The translations under genes were made by a program, and so were the position numbers. Below the pieces are notes generated by a model that was not told where the DNA came from, did no database searches, and was given only the letters and a program-made list of their open reading frames with translations. Source: Bacteroidota bacterium (lineage in GTDB: Bacteria > Bacteroidota > JABWAT01). Taken from it: a stretch of 64,000 nt of DNA. The stretch covers positions 88,888 through 152,887 of the forward strand of contig JAIUNL010000011.1 in the NCBI GenBank assembly GCA_020161835.1, written 5' to 3'. Positions 19,094 to 28,229 of the stretch are shown here, piece by piece. The stretch's first letter is position 1. Every line of letters starts with the position of its first letter.

Positions 19094-20614
19094 TTACAGA
19101 ACATATCCTTCTTCACCATGGTCGATCGTATCGAGACCCTGGCGTTCTTCATCAGCAGTCGGACGAAGACCAATAGTAAACTTAATTGCATAGGCAAGAA
19201 TTACAGTTCCAACAATTGAAAGAACAAGAGTCAGACCAACAGCTTTCAGCTGTGCAAAAACCAATCCGCCGTTTGTGACCAATTCTGCAAGTCCGTTAGG
19301 AACTGCATAACCTTCAGAAATCAGGTTCGCATTCACAGAAGAAGTTGCAAGTAAACCAGTCAGAATGGCACCTAAAGTACCACCGACAGCATGTACACCA
19401 AAGGTATCAAGAGCATCATCATAACCTAACCATGATTTCAGTTTAACAACTGCAACAAAAGGAATTGCTCCGGCAAGGACACCGATGATAACCGCACCGG
19501 TTGCATCAACGAAACCAGCACCAGGCGTTACAACAACAAGACCGGCTACAGCACCTGAACAGAAACCAAGTACAGAAGCTTTTCTTTTCAGGATGTACTC
19601 AAGACCACCCCAGGTAAAGGAAGCAATTGCAGCAGCAAGAGTGGTGGTCATAAAAGCGTTTGATGCAACACCATCAGCAGCAACGGCAGAACCGGCGTTA
19701 AAGCCATACCAACCAACCCAGAGCATACCTGTTCCAACCATAACCAGAACCATATTATGAGGCGCCATGGATTCTTTACCAAATCCGACACGTTTTCCGA
19801 GGATGATTGCAAGAATAAGAGCAGACCAGCCTGAAGACATGTGAACTACAGTTCCGCCAGCGAAGTCAATTGCAGGAATTGCAGCAGCTGAGTTCCAAAC
19901 CCCGTTCATAAATCCGTTTGCACCCCAAACCATGTGGGCCAGAGGGAAATAGACAATAAACATCCAGCCAAAAACGAAAAGCATAAGAGCAGAAAATTTC
20001 ATCCGCTCAGCAATAGCACCAATGATAAGTGCAGGAGTAATGATGGCAAACATCATTTGGAACATGGCAAAAACGTTTTGGGAAACCCAATAGCCATAGT
20101 TAGTATTTGGGGCAGAGGTAACATCTTTAAGGAAGAAAAACTCAGATCCGCCAAAAAACTCGCTTCCGAAACTGGTTCCGAAAACAAGACTGTACCCGAC
20201 TGCCCACCAGAGAATGGTGACTAAACCGGTAATACCCAGACATTGGGCAAGAACAGAAAGTACGTTTTTACGACGGACTAAACCACCATAAAACAAAGCA
20301 AGACCCGGAAGTGTCATAAACAATACAAGTGCAGCACAAATCATCATCCAGCCATTGTGACCAGGGCCAGAAACTCCGGCAACGGCAGAACCGGCAGGAT
20401 CAGTATTGTTGATGTACGCTTCAAGACCTTTGATACGGTCTTCAAGAGATGGGCCTGCAGCAACAGCAGCAGTAGAATCAGTTTTGGTAGAATCTGAAGC
20501 AACTGCAACAGAATCAGGTGTCTGAGCCGATACATCGGTAACCGGCGAAGCCACCATCAGCATGAAACCGGCCAGTAGAGCCAGAAGTGGACGATGGGGG
20601 ATTTTCATCTTCAT
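19094..20614 (-). CDS. amt: Ammonium transporter Amt
   Basis: 506 residues from the ATG at 20614. A TTG further upstream (20644) would add ten residues but has no ribosome-binding site, whereas AAAGGAAAC precedes the ATG. A cleavable signal peptide and an Ala/Thr/Asp-rich linker of about 60 residues lead into the Amt/MEP core of eleven helices starting at GHNGWMMICAALVLFMTLPG. The two pore histidines are present in GGTVVHMSSGWS and FGVHAVGGTLG. The C-terminal tail GLDTIDHGEEGYVL is typical of PII-regulated Amt proteins. It conducts ammonium into the cell under nitrogen limitation. No glnK/glnB gene is adjacent, which is unusual but not rare in this group. Confidence 0.95.
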   Translation of the reverse strand: MKMKIPHRPLLALLAGFMLMVASPVTDVSAQTPDSVAVASDSTKTDSTAAVAAGPSLEDRIKGLEAYINNTDPAGSAVAGVSGPGHNGWMMICAALVLFMTLPGLALFYGGLVRRKNVLSVLAQCLGITGLVTILWWAVGYSLVFGTSFGSEFFGGSEFFFLKDVTSAPNTNYGYWVSQNVFAMFQMMFAIITPALIIGAIAERMKFSALMLFVFGWMFIVYFPLAHMVWGANGFMNGVWNSAAAIPAIDFAGGTVVHMSSGWSALILAIILGKRVGFGKESMAPHNMVLVMVGTGMLWVGWYGFNAGSAVAADGVASNAFMTTTLAAAIASFTWGGLEYILKRKASVLGFCSGAVAGLVVVTPGAGFVDATGAVIIGVLAGAIPFVAVVKLKSWLGYDDALDTFGVHAVGGTLGAILTGLLATSSVNANLISEGYAVPNGLAELVTNGGLVFAQLKAVGLTLVLSIVGTVILAYAIKFTIGLRPTADEERQGLDTIDHGEEGYVL

Positions 20615-20644
20615 TGAAATGTTTCCTTTTGCTTTATACAACAC

Positions 20645-20940
20645 AATAGTTAAGGTTTATCTTCTTTTGCTTCTAATTTTGTTATGCGAACTGATTTGTT
20701 TTGTTTATTATTTATCGTTCTTGTACAAAATTACTTAACAAATATCGGGTTGTCAATACCGCCACGTTATTTTCTAATACTTTATTTCATTTTTACCTCA
20801 ATTAATTACGTACAATACTCGTTTTTGCATATTATATAAACACAGATATCTATATTGCATTAATCTGTAATGCCTCATCCAAGCAATTCAGGTTTAAAGA
20901 GGACCTACCCTTATTTTACCTAAACAATTAAAGCGTGTTT
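20645..20940. other. A+T-rich divergent intergenic region
   Basis: About 300 bases between the divergently transcribed amt and GH31 genes. No gene is seen. It is strongly A+T-rich and must hold both promoters, but no complete TTTG-N19-TAnnTTTG match was found on either strand. Confidence 0.4.
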
Positions 20941-20964
20941 CAGAATGTCAAAAATGACATTCTG
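20941..20964. promoter_or_regulatory. Perfect inverted repeat upstream of the GH31 gene
   Basis: CAGAATGTCA and TGACATTCTG, separated by AAAA, lie 65 bases before the GH31 start. It could be an operator for a dimeric regulator or an RNA hairpin in the leader. No T run follows immediately, so a terminator is less likely. Confidence 0.45.
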
Positions 20965-21028
20965 TTTGTTTTGAATTACAATGAATATTTTGAATATTCT
21001 CAAATCCCACTAAACGTAAAGAAATGGT

Positions 21029-24000
21029 ATGAAACCCGGACTCCTGAAGCTATACAGCTCACTCTTATTTCTAATTTCACCTTCTCTCTCTTTATTCGCT
21101 CAAAATTCGGGATCCTGGATACCGGTCTCTCCGGTTCAGGGAGATACAATTACGATTGTATGTGATCCAAAATTGGATTCCCAAACTGCCGGCCTAACGG
21201 TAAGCTCAGTGAATTTATATTGGGGTGTGAATGGTTCACCCGGAAGCTGGTCCCGCCCGGATGCTTCGTATTGGCCCACAGGAACCTCAAGTGAAGGAGG
21301 TTCTGCCGTTCAAACTCCCATGATAAAATCGGGTGATAAATGGCAGATTAAAATCAAGTCCGACAAAAACCTCTCCAATATCCTTTTTTTATTCAGGGTC
21401 AACGGCAATCAGTTCTGGCTGAGAAATAACAATCAGGATTACAATCTTAAAGTTAATTCCCTTCCTCAATCTTTTGTTTCCTATTCAATTATGGGCAACT
21501 CAGTCAGAGTTCAGGCTCAAACTTACTTCATGACATTTTCTGCAGTTAAAGACAATATTGTTAAAATTGCCTATGACGACTCAGTTTTGGTAGATACTGC
21601 CATGTTACAGGAAGGCCAGTCATCACTTTCATTTACATCAGTCGATGAAACAGACTCAACCCTCGAAATGGCTACGGGATTATTAAAAGTAACACTCAGA
21701 AAACCAACAATGACCAGTTATTTTTCAGATCAAACAGGTTCGGTACTTTTAAATCAGGCAGAAAGTGATGGATTTGAACAAGGTCAGCAATCAAGAGGAA
21801 TTGCTTTCAGAATAAAAAATGAAGCTTTGTATGGAATGGGTGAAAAAGGGATTGATCTGAACAGAAGGAATTATTCCTTTAATACTTACAACCGGGCAGA
21901 TGGCGGTTACAACAGAGCTTTATCTGCAATGAAAATTAATATCCCATTTCTAACCACCACCGGAAATTATGCGTTGTTCTTTGACAATGAATATCCAGCC
22001 GATGTTGATTTGAAAGATCAGATCAGATATTCTGCCCGTGGCGGTTTCATGACCTATTATTTCATTGCCGGAGATTTGAAAAAGCAATTAAAAGGCTACC
22101 ATGAGCTTACCGGTTATCAGCCACTTCCACCCAAATGGGCCTTCGGTTTTATTCAATCTAAATATGGGTACAAAACTGAAACGGAGGTAAAAGCCATTGC
22201 CAATTCATTCCGCACAAAAGGAATTCCGGCTGATGCAATTATCCTTGATTTGTACTGGTTTGGAGTTGAAAACTCAATGGGTAATCTGAGCTGGAATACT
22301 TCCGGGTTCCCCAATCCGACAAAATTTGTTGCAGATATGAAGGCTCTTGGTTTTAAAATTATTCCGATTCAGGAATTATATCTCATAACCAGCAGCCGTT
22401 TGTACAGTCCGTTTTCAAACCAAAATTTATTGGGAAAAACGCCAAATGGAAATCCGTATGTCATTAATGGATTCTGGGCTGGTTCAGCAGGGTTGGTAGA
22501 TATTACGAATCCGGCAGCACAGCAAGCCTGGTGGAATGAATCAAAAGCAATTATGAATTCAGGGATTTCTGGCTGGTGGACTGATTTGGGCGAACCGGAA
22601 AGTCATCCGTCTGATATGATTCATTTTGGTGGAAAATCTGAAAAGGTACATAATGTGTATAACCTTTTATGGGCGAAAACTCTCTTTGACGGATTTAATA
22701 CCGATTTCCCAAATCAGCGTTTTTTCAACCTGACCCGAAGCGGAACTGCAGGCATGCAGCGGTATGCAACCTTTCCGTGGTCTGGTGATGTTGAGCGTTC
22801 ATTCAATGGTTTCGCACTTCAACCCAAAATTATGCTGGGAATGTCACTTTCAGGAATCGGATATGAAAGTTCTGATCTTGGTGGATTTACCGGACCGGCC
22901 GCCTCACCTGAACTTTATACACGCTGGCTCCAGTTTGGCGCTTTTAACGGAATTATGAGGGCTCACACCGCTCAGCACGACCCTGAACCGTGGAGATTCG
23001 GTGACCAGGCACAATCAATTGTAACTGACTATATAAAACTCAGGTATTCCCTTTTTCCCTATTTATACACACTGGCTTCAAAATATACATTTGAAGGCGA
23101 ACCCATAATCAGACCCCTGATTTATGATTTCCCAAATGACCCCAATGTGGTGAATATGAGTTCCCAGTTTATGGTTGGACCTGATATTTTGGTTGTCCCT
23201 ATTTTGAAGGAAGGACAGGTTACGACTGATGTTTATCTGCCTGAAGGAAACTGGATCGATTATTTTAATCCGAAGGAAATTTACAGCACAGGAAGCTATC
23301 AGATGAGCACACCTCTGAGCAAAATTCCGGTTTTCGTGAGAGAAGGGGCAATCATTCCCAAAACTACAGTTTCTTATAATCTTGCTGATACTAAAATTGA
23401 TACACTAAATTTATTTATTGCACTTGGTTCAAACAATACATCCGTTCTGAGTTCAAACGGTGAATTTTATGAAGATGACGGCAATTCACTCGACTACAAA
23501 AACGGGCAATTTATAACCTCAACTTTTTCAATCCTGCCAACAGGAAAGAATTCCGGTCAGTTTGTTCTTACCCATTCAGGAGCTGGTTTTTCAAACTCAC
23601 CCGAAAAACGGACATACATTCTTGAGTTTCCGTATTCTCCCGGCCTACCAATGATTTTTATTTCGGATGACGGATTGCCTGTCACTCATTATTCGTCTTT
23701 TTCGGAATTTAAAACTGATACGGCTTACGGATTTTATTTTGATGCACCAAGAAATCTGGTTTTGCTGAAAACCACAAAACCATTCTCAACGGACTGGTCA
23801 ATCAGTTTCAATTACTACCCGGTTAGTGTTTCTGACGGTAAAAACCATTTAACTTTTAAACTTGCACAGAATTACCCAAATCCGTTTAACCCAACAACAA
23901 ACCTTTCCATTTCCATCCCCTTTTCAGGTAGTACTGAACTTGAGATCTTCAATTTGCTGGGACAGAAAGTAAAAACGATACATTCGGGATATTTGTCTGC

Positions 24001-24112
24001 TGGGATTTATGACTTCCAGTTTGATGGTAGTCATCTTCCATCAGGAGTTTATTTTGCCAGATTAAAATCAGGAACTGGCGAAAAGACAATCCGGATGGTG
24101 CTGATGAAATAG
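21029..24112 (+). CDS. T9SS-secreted family 31 glycoside hydrolase
   Basis: 1027 residues. Signal peptide 1-24 (SLLFLISPSLSLFAQ). An N-terminal beta domain near 28-125 contains VNLYWGVNGSPGSW and resembles starch-binding modules. The GH31 N-terminal beta-sandwich and TIM barrel follow. The catalytic nucleophile is the Asp in GWWTDLGEPE (about residue 519) and the acid/base is the Asp in FPWSGDVERSF (about 590). SDLGGFTG is a further family signature. The last 90 residues are a T9SS sorting domain (LAQNYPNPFNPTTN). It is probably an extracellular alpha-glucosidase or alpha-xylosidase acting on oligosaccharides; the precise linkage cannot be read. The gene is isolated with no sus-like genes beside it. 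The start ATG follows AAAGAAATGG, a weak site. Confidence 0.9.
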   Translation: MKPGLLKLYSSLLFLISPSLSLFAQNSGSWIPVSPVQGDTITIVCDPKLDSQTAGLTVSSVNLYWGVNGSPGSWSRPDASYWPTGTSSEGGSAVQTPMIKSGDKWQIKIKSDKNLSNILFLFRVNGNQFWLRNNNQDYNLKVNSLPQSFVSYSIMGNSVRVQAQTYFMTFSAVKDNIVKIAYDDSVLVDTAMLQEGQSSLSFTSVDETDSTLEMATGLLKVTLRKPTMTSYFSDQTGSVLLNQAESDGFEQGQQSRGIAFRIKNEALYGMGEKGIDLNRRNYSFNTYNRADGGYNRALSAMKINIPFLTTTGNYALFFDNEYPADVDLKDQIRYSARGGFMTYYFIAGDLKKQLKGYHELTGYQPLPPKWAFGFIQSKYGYKTETEVKAIANSFRTKGIPADAIILDLYWFGVENSMGNLSWNTSGFPNPTKFVADMKALGFKIIPIQELYLITSSRLYSPFSNQNLLGKTPNGNPYVINGFWAGSAGLVDITNPAAQQAWWNESKAIMNSGISGWWTDLGEPESHPSDMIHFGGKSEKVHNVYNLLWAKTLFDGFNTDFPNQRFFNLTRSGTAGMQRYATFPWSGDVERSFNGFALQPKIMLGMSLSGIGYESSDLGGFTGPAASPELYTRWLQFGAFNGIMRAHTAQHDPEPWRFGDQAQSIVTDYIKLRYSLFPYLYTLASKYTFEGEPIIRPLIYDFPNDPNVVNMSSQFMVGPDILVVPILKEGQVTTDVYLPEGNWIDYFNPKEIYSTGSYQMSTPLSKIPVFVREGAIIPKTTVSYNLADTKIDTLNLFIALGSNNTSVLSSNGEFYEDDGNSLDYKNGQFITSTFSILPTGKNSGQFVLTHSGAGFSNSPEKRTYILEFPYSPGLPMIFISDDGLPVTHYSSFSEFKTDTAYGFYFDAPRNLVLLKTTKPFSTDWSISFNYYPVSVSDGKNHLTFKLAQNYPNPFNPTTNLSISIPFSGSTELEIFNLLGQKVKTIHSGYLSAGIYDFQFDGSHLPSGVYFARLKSGTGEKTIRMVLMK

Positions 24113-24145
24113 GGTTGGTTGACCTGCTATTTTAAAAATAGAGAT

Positions 24146-24175
24146 TTAAATCTGAATCAACTCAATATGGGCTGA
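24146..24175 (-). pseudogene. Remnant of the 3' end of a dCMP deaminase gene
   Basis: The minus strand encodes SAHIELIQI followed by TAA, identical in protein to the last nine residues of the intact deaminase at 26728-26757 but with three silent or stop-codon base differences (CAT/CAC, ATT/ATC, TAA/TGA). Nothing further upstream matches. It may mark one end of an insertion into the 3' end of that gene, or a decayed duplicate. Confidence 0.6.
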
Positions 24176-24598
24176 TATTAATGCTAAACATTCTGGCATT
24201 TATCTAACCCCAAAGGAGTGACTTCCTTGTTGGAAATCAAATCCACACAACCATCCCTCCTGATCCTTTTTCCACGAACGATTTGATCTCATCAGTCTCC
24301 CAGTAGGGAAAGTAAAATGCCATCAGATAGGGGTGATAGGTTTGTTTGTCCGCGGCGAAGCCATGGGTTGCGCCGGTCACCGGGTTCTGGATTTTCTTCC
24401 ACCACCGGAAGGATTGGCACGGAAACATCAAAAGGTAAAGGTAACCATTGCCATTAACAGATGAAGATTTGATTTTTTCAAAAAACAGTAAAAGCAAATA
24501 ACACAAAATATCGAACGATGATTTATGTTCTCCTGAACCGTTATGCAGAAAAACATGATCAGGGAATTCAGGGATTGAAAATACCTGCAATCCTGATT
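24176..24598. other. Intergenic region with a doubtful open frame
   Basis: No secure gene. An open frame on the minus strand (24590-24237, 117 codons) begins only with TTG, has no ribosome-binding site and matches no family I know; its C-terminal half (TYHPYLMAFYFPYW) looks protein-like, so a decayed gene is possible. The stretch ACCCCAAAGGAGTGACTTCC at 24207-24226, with an internal AAGGA/TCCTT pair, looks like part of a dispersed intergenic repeat. Confidence 0.35.
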
Positions 24599-25174
24599 TT
24601 ACCGCGAATCTGTAAATTTTAAATAATCAGTTTTCTTATTCCCGACTTTCTTATATTCCCAGGCATCGTTATCAATGTATCCGACAGCGAAAAGAATATA
24701 CCCACCAATTGTTGCACCGGCCAATTCGATCACCATAGAGTGGTCATAACTGTAAAACCGTAATTTGTGCTCACGAAGGGCATAAAAAATCGGGAAAAAT
24801 GGGATTATTGCGAAATCACGTCCAGCGTAATAACAACTATCTGATTGAAATCTACCGCTAAAAGTCTTGCTGGCAAACAAGGAATCCTCCTTAAAAAGTT
24901 CAGCATGTAACCTTCTTTGTTTGTCAAACCGAATGTAAACAAATAAACTGTCCTCTTTGATATCACTCTTTTCATCTAAAAGCGACCACAATGTATTATT
25001 ACCAAATGGATTCAATATCGGTTCATTTGAGTATACACCCTCCAGATAAGATGAATTTTTAATCCCCTCAGGTATTTCGGCATAATTGGCACAACCTTGA
25101 ATGATAAAATTCAGGATAAAAGAAAATAAAACCCAAAAATAAATTGGAAAATGACGTTGGTTATGTGAAATCAT
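24599..25174 (-). CDS. Hypothetical lipoprotein
   Basis: 191 residues. An N-terminal hydrophobic segment ends in the lipobox NFIIQGC (Cys28), giving a lipidated periplasmic or surface protein. The mature part is mixed alpha/beta with no family that I recognise. SLFVYIRFDKQRRLHAELF repeats a beta-hairpin style, and VIELAGATIGGYILFAVGYI near the C-terminus is hydrophobic. The gene starts with ATG nine bases after the stop of the 25184-26044 gene, so the two are co-transcribed. Base composition is clearly more A+T-rich than in neighbouring housekeeping genes. Together with the flanking duplicated deaminase end, this suggests recent acquisition. Function unknown. Confidence 0.7.
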   Translation of the reverse strand: MISHNQRHFPIYFWVLFSFILNFIIQGCANYAEIPEGIKNSSYLEGVYSNEPILNPFGNNTLWSLLDEKSDIKEDSLFVYIRFDKQRRLHAELFKEDSLFASKTFSGRFQSDSCYYAGRDFAIIPFFPIFYALREHKLRFYSYDHSMVIELAGATIGGYILFAVGYIDNDAWEYKKVGNKKTDYLKFTDSR

Positions 25175-25183
25175 TTGTGAAAA

Positions 25184-26044
25184 TCAATTGCCAAATTTTT
25201 GTTTAAGGTAACGCTGCCATTCTGGCATCACTTGTTTTTTAGAATAATTATAATCAAATTCATATTCATTCTTTTTATACCAATCGCCAAACCTTACTGT
25301 AATTGTATCTCCGCTAACAAGAGATCTTTTATTAATCAGCACATTTCGGTATCTTAAATTTGAACTGATATCTATTGTTCTAACTAATATCTTTTGATCG
25401 ACGTAATTAATGCTATCAATTACTCCAGTTAAGTAAAAAAGCGAGTTTCTCACTTTTTCATGGTAACAAGTACCAACCGTATCCCCAATTCCAAGATCTT
25501 TAAATCTAAAACTGGTTATAATCGAGTCTTCGAAAGCTTCAATATTTAAATCACTTTGATAAAAATTACCCAATCCTTCCCGCACAAGTAACGGGTCATA
25601 TTCGTTTTTAACGTTTTGAACTTCGATATTAATATCAAATGGAATTTCATTTAATTTTTTGTAAAGACAATTAAATACAATTTTTAAAATCAAATGGTGG
25701 TGTTTGACTCCGACGATTTTGAGTGCATTCAATAAATCCTCAGATTTGCTTTTTGAACTAAAACCATAACCTCCGCTTCCGCTATAAAAATCTAATTGCC
25801 ATGTAATTACAAAGTCTTCACCAATTGTTTTCATTATTTCGATAGAAGCAATTTGTTCATTTTGTTTACGAAAATGTTCCTTTACTTCAACTGTTAAAAC
25901 AGTATCCAGTTGAGTGATACAATCCTGAATTGTTTTTGGTGCAGCAATCTTTTTGGGGGACATTTTGCAATAAGGAGGAAACCAATCGTCCCGATTACCA
26001 TTTTCATTGGCAACAAAAAGAATCAGTAAAATAATCAGGTTCAT
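25184..26044 (-). CDS. Hypothetical secreted protein with DUF6794-like segment
   Basis: 286 residues. The first 13 residues (MNLIILLILFVAN) are a short hydrophobic leader. Residues about 36-65 (PKTIQDCITQLDTVLTVEVK) resemble the DUF6794 motif found in secreted or cytoplasmic Bacteroidota proteins of unknown function. The rest is mixed, with a charged C-terminus (QRYLKQKFGN). No catalytic motif is visible. The gene is first in a two-gene unit with the lipoprotein at 24599-25174 and shares its A+T-rich composition. The start is the ATG at 26044; upstream bases give a weak AAGA ribosome-binding site. It could be a partner of the lipoprotein in the periplasm, but this is inference from adjacency only. 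Confidence 0.65.
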   Translation of the reverse strand: MNLIILLILFVANENGNRDDWFPPYCKMSPKKIAAPKTIQDCITQLDTVLTVEVKEHFRKQNEQIASIEIMKTIGEDFVITWQLDFYSGSGGYGFSSKSKSEDLLNALKIVGVKHHHLILKIVFNCLYKKLNEIPFDINIEVQNVKNEYDPLLVREGLGNFYQSDLNIEAFEDSIITSFRFKDLGIGDTVGTCYHEKVRNSLFYLTGVIDSINYVDQKILVRTIDISSNLRYRNVLINKRSLVSGDTITVRFGDWYKKNEYEFDYNYSKKQVMPEWQRYLKQKFGN

Positions 26045-26727
26045 TTTTACACAATCTTCAAGAAAAGTTGATCATACCAGCCAAATTTACAACCTGCGCA
26101 CGAGGAAGGCATAATTATAAATAATGTTAAGAAAAGTGAACCCTAAATTCAAGCTGCCAATTATGCAATTTGAATTTACTGCTTGGGTGTTGGTATACCG
26201 TGTTCCCGGAAAACCGGATCAGGCACTGATGGATAGGCAAAGAGCCATCAGCATGGTCAGAGGGATCGCCAGGAAGGAAGACTCACAAGTTGGGATTCTG
26301 GTTTTTTCTGCGAAATTGGTTGAAGAGGTAACAATGAATTTGTGGGCGGGCGGTTTTCGTTTTTTGGACATCTTAACACCGGGCTGACACCTGGGGCTAT
26401 TAACGTTTCACCCGATTCAGTCAGGTAATGGAAAATGCAAATAATGCCAGAATCAGGGCAAGTGCGGATGCGAAGGTTCGTGCGTTCCAGAAAGTGACCG
26501 AAAAACTGGTGTTCTTTTAAAATATACAATTTTCATTTCCGGTCAGTTTCTGCGCAGCCGGGATTTGTGAAACCGCAGGTTTCACAGGCAAGGAACCTTT
26601 GCGTTCTGAGTCTGGCGAGCTTTTTCCCCCTTTTTCCAGAAAAAGGGGCCGTCGGAGACAATAAGAAATTTGGGTATTCTTGGCATATTCCAAGGGTGCT
26701 TCAATTCCGCACAGAATAAGGGACGAT
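26045..26727. other. Non-coding block with hairpins and a doubtful open frame
   Basis: A plus-strand open frame of 87 codons (26124-26387) starts with ATG but matches nothing, and its 3' part (ACCGGGCTGACACC near 26380) looks like an intergenic repeat, so I do not call it. Two strong inverted repeats follow: GTGAAACC/GGTTTCAC (26567-26585) and CCCCTTTTTC/GAAAAAGGGG (26627-26648). The second could terminate plus-strand transcription or reflect a palindromic element. The block lies just downstream of the deaminase stop. Confidence 0.4.
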
Positions 26728-27177
26728 TCAGATCTGAATCAACTCAATGTGGGCTGAATCGGTGAGACTTTTGATGCGGTGAAGTTTGTAAGGTTTGTGA
26801 TAGAAAATTCTTTTAATTCCTGAATTGATCAGGGTTTTCAGGCAATGATAACACGGTGATGCAGTGATATAAATATCTGAGCCGTCGATCATCGTTCCAT
26901 TTTTTGCTGCCTGCGTAATGGCATTGATTTCAGCATGAATGGTTCTGAAACAGTTTTCCTCGACATTGCCATCCTGATCGGTTGAAGTATAAACCAAACA
27001 ACCCACATCAGTACAATGTGGCTCTCCTTTCGGACTCCCGTTATATCCCGTTGCCAGAATAGAACGGTCTTTTACAATCATGGCTCCGATTTTTGCACGG
27101 TTACAGGTTGACCGTTCAGAAACCATATCTGCAATACGGATGAAGTATTCATCCCAACTGATTCTTGAATCAGACAT
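26728..27177 (-). CDS. dCMP deaminase family protein
   Basis: 149 residues, the normal length. It belongs to the zinc-dependent cytidine/deoxycytidylate deaminase fold, with ligands in HAEINAI (His, Glu) and TASPCYHCLKTLINSGI (two Cys). The N-terminal SWDEYFIRIADMVSERSTC followed by NRAKIGAMIV is typical of dCMP deaminase/ComEB proteins, which convert dCMP to dUMP to feed thymidylate synthesis. Cytoplasmic. It is the last gene of the minus-strand unit starting at the helicase (32705), but the 80-base gap to the SDR contains a repeat, so it may have its own promoter. The last nine codons have a diverged duplicate at 24146-24175. Confidence 0.9.
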   Translation of the reverse strand: MSDSRISWDEYFIRIADMVSERSTCNRAKIGAMIVKDRSILATGYNGSPKGEPHCTDVGCLVYTSTDQDGNVEENCFRTIHAEINAITQAAKNGTMIDGSDIYITASPCYHCLKTLINSGIKRIFYHKPYKLHRIKSLTDSAHIELIQI

Positions 27178-27202
27178 ATTTTTCTTTCAAACTTTTATAA
27201 AC

Positions 27203-27232
27203 GGTTACGGGTCACTGATTACGGATTACGGG
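27203..27232. repeat. GGTTACGGG-type dispersed repeat, copy 2
   Basis: Thirty bases of degenerate GGTTACGG/GATTACGG units between the deaminase and SDR genes, 25/30 identical to 15533-15562 in the same plus-strand orientation. Confidence 0.6.
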
Positions 27233-27257
27233 TAAAAGACAAATGCAATCAACCCGG

Positions 27258-28229
27258 TTACAAATATTTATTTGAACGATACCAGTCAAGGGTTTCTTTC
27301 ATTGAAGCCCCGGCCGGCCGGAAAGTAAACCCAAAAGTGTTTTCTGCTTTTTTCCCGGTTCCCCAGAAAAAGTAATGATGAAGTCTTGATTTTTCAACTG
27401 TGAATGGCATTTTGATTCCAAGAATGCTTTCCATTCCTTCAAAAAAGTAACCAAGAGCTTTATAAATAAAACCGGGCAATGTTTTTCTTTTTTTACTGGT
27501 TCCGGTCACGAGATCAACATACTGCCCGTAGGTGTAATTTTCAGAAATCATGAGATAACGTTCCCCGGGAGTTCCCTTTTCGAGTGCTTCAACGGCAACC
27601 CAGGCCACATCTCTTACATCCACCAGACCGATGCCTCCATCAGGAACCAATGAAGAGTTTCTCAGTGCAAGTTTCAGATTCTTCAAAGTGGATTTTCTCA
27701 GGTCAACCGGACCAATAATATTACCCGGACTCAGAATTATTCCCTCAAGGCCTTCAACTGTTCCTCTGAGTACCTCGTGATCAGCATGGTATTTTGAAAT
27801 TGAATAATTGATGCGAAGAGATTTTAAATTGTACATAAACTCTTCATCAATAACTCCGGGGCCAAAATGTGCTCCGGTAGAGGCAATAGATCCAATGTGC
27901 ACAAACCGCCTGATACCGACAATAAGTGAAGCATTTACTAGGTTTCTTGTCCCTGTACTGTTACTTTCAAACAACTCAGTTTTCCGGGATTTACGGAAGG
28001 AAATAACCGCAGCGCAATGAATGACAGATGTACAACCGGACAAAATTTCGCAAAGAAATTCCGGATCGGATAAATCACCTTTAACCTGTTCAACATCAGC
28101 AAACTCAGGTGCAAGTCCGATTTTATTTACCAGAGCTTTAACTGGAATCTGACGGCTTACTAACTTTCTCAATACATGTGAGCCAAGAAAACCCGATCCG
28201 CCGGTCACAAACACTTTCATTTCACTCAT
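27258..28229 (-). CDS. NAD(P)-dependent epimerase/dehydratase-type SDR
   Basis: 323 residues, an extended short-chain dehydrogenase. The nucleotide-binding GGSGFLGSHVLRKL is at about 10-23, an NAD-stabilising HCAAVISF follows near 70, the catalytic Ser lies in HIGSIAS and the YxxxK pair in INYSISKYHAD (Tyr near 142). It resembles the dihydroflavonol-reductase/3-beta-hydroxysteroid group rather than sugar epimerases, but the substrate is unknown. Its ATG overlaps the stop of the biotin-carrier gene by four bases (ATGA), indicating translational coupling with the acyl-CoA carboxylase genes. A role in lipid or acyl metabolism is therefore plausible but is inference from context. Confidence 0.85.
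   Translation of the reverse strand: MSEMKVFVTGGSGFLGSHVLRKLVSRQIPVKALVNKIGLAPEFADVEQVKGDLSDPEFLCEILSGCTSVIHCAAVISFRKSRKTELFESNSTGTRNLVNASLIVGIRRFVHIGSIASTGAHFGPGVIDEEFMYNLKSLRINYSISKYHADHEVLRGTVEGLEGIILSPGNIIGPVDLRKSTLKNLKLALRNSSLVPDGGIGLVDVRDVAWVAVEALEKGTPGERYLMISENYTYGQYVDLVTGTSKKRKTLPGFIYKALGYFFEGMESILGIKMPFTVEKSRLHHYFFWGTGKKAENTFGFTFRPAGASMKETLDWYRSNKYL

Noticed and set aside
20615..20644. Longer N-terminus for the ammonium transporter from TTG 20644
   Set aside because: The ATG at 20614 has AAAGGAAAC at proper spacing and starts a normal signal peptide.
24237..24590. 117-codon open frame on the minus strand
   Set aside because: Starts only with TTG, lacks a ribosome-binding site, continues open into the upstream gene in another frame, and matches no family. 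Described as doubtful intergenic content.
26124..26387. 87-codon plus-strand open frame with an ATG
   Set aside because: No ribosome-binding site or recognisable motif, isolated among minus-strand genes, and its end runs into repeat-like sequence.
24146..26757. Active integrative element between the duplicated deaminase ends
   Set aside because: No integrase, transposase or relaxase is present in the 2.6 kb, so only a relic or other rearrangement can be proposed.
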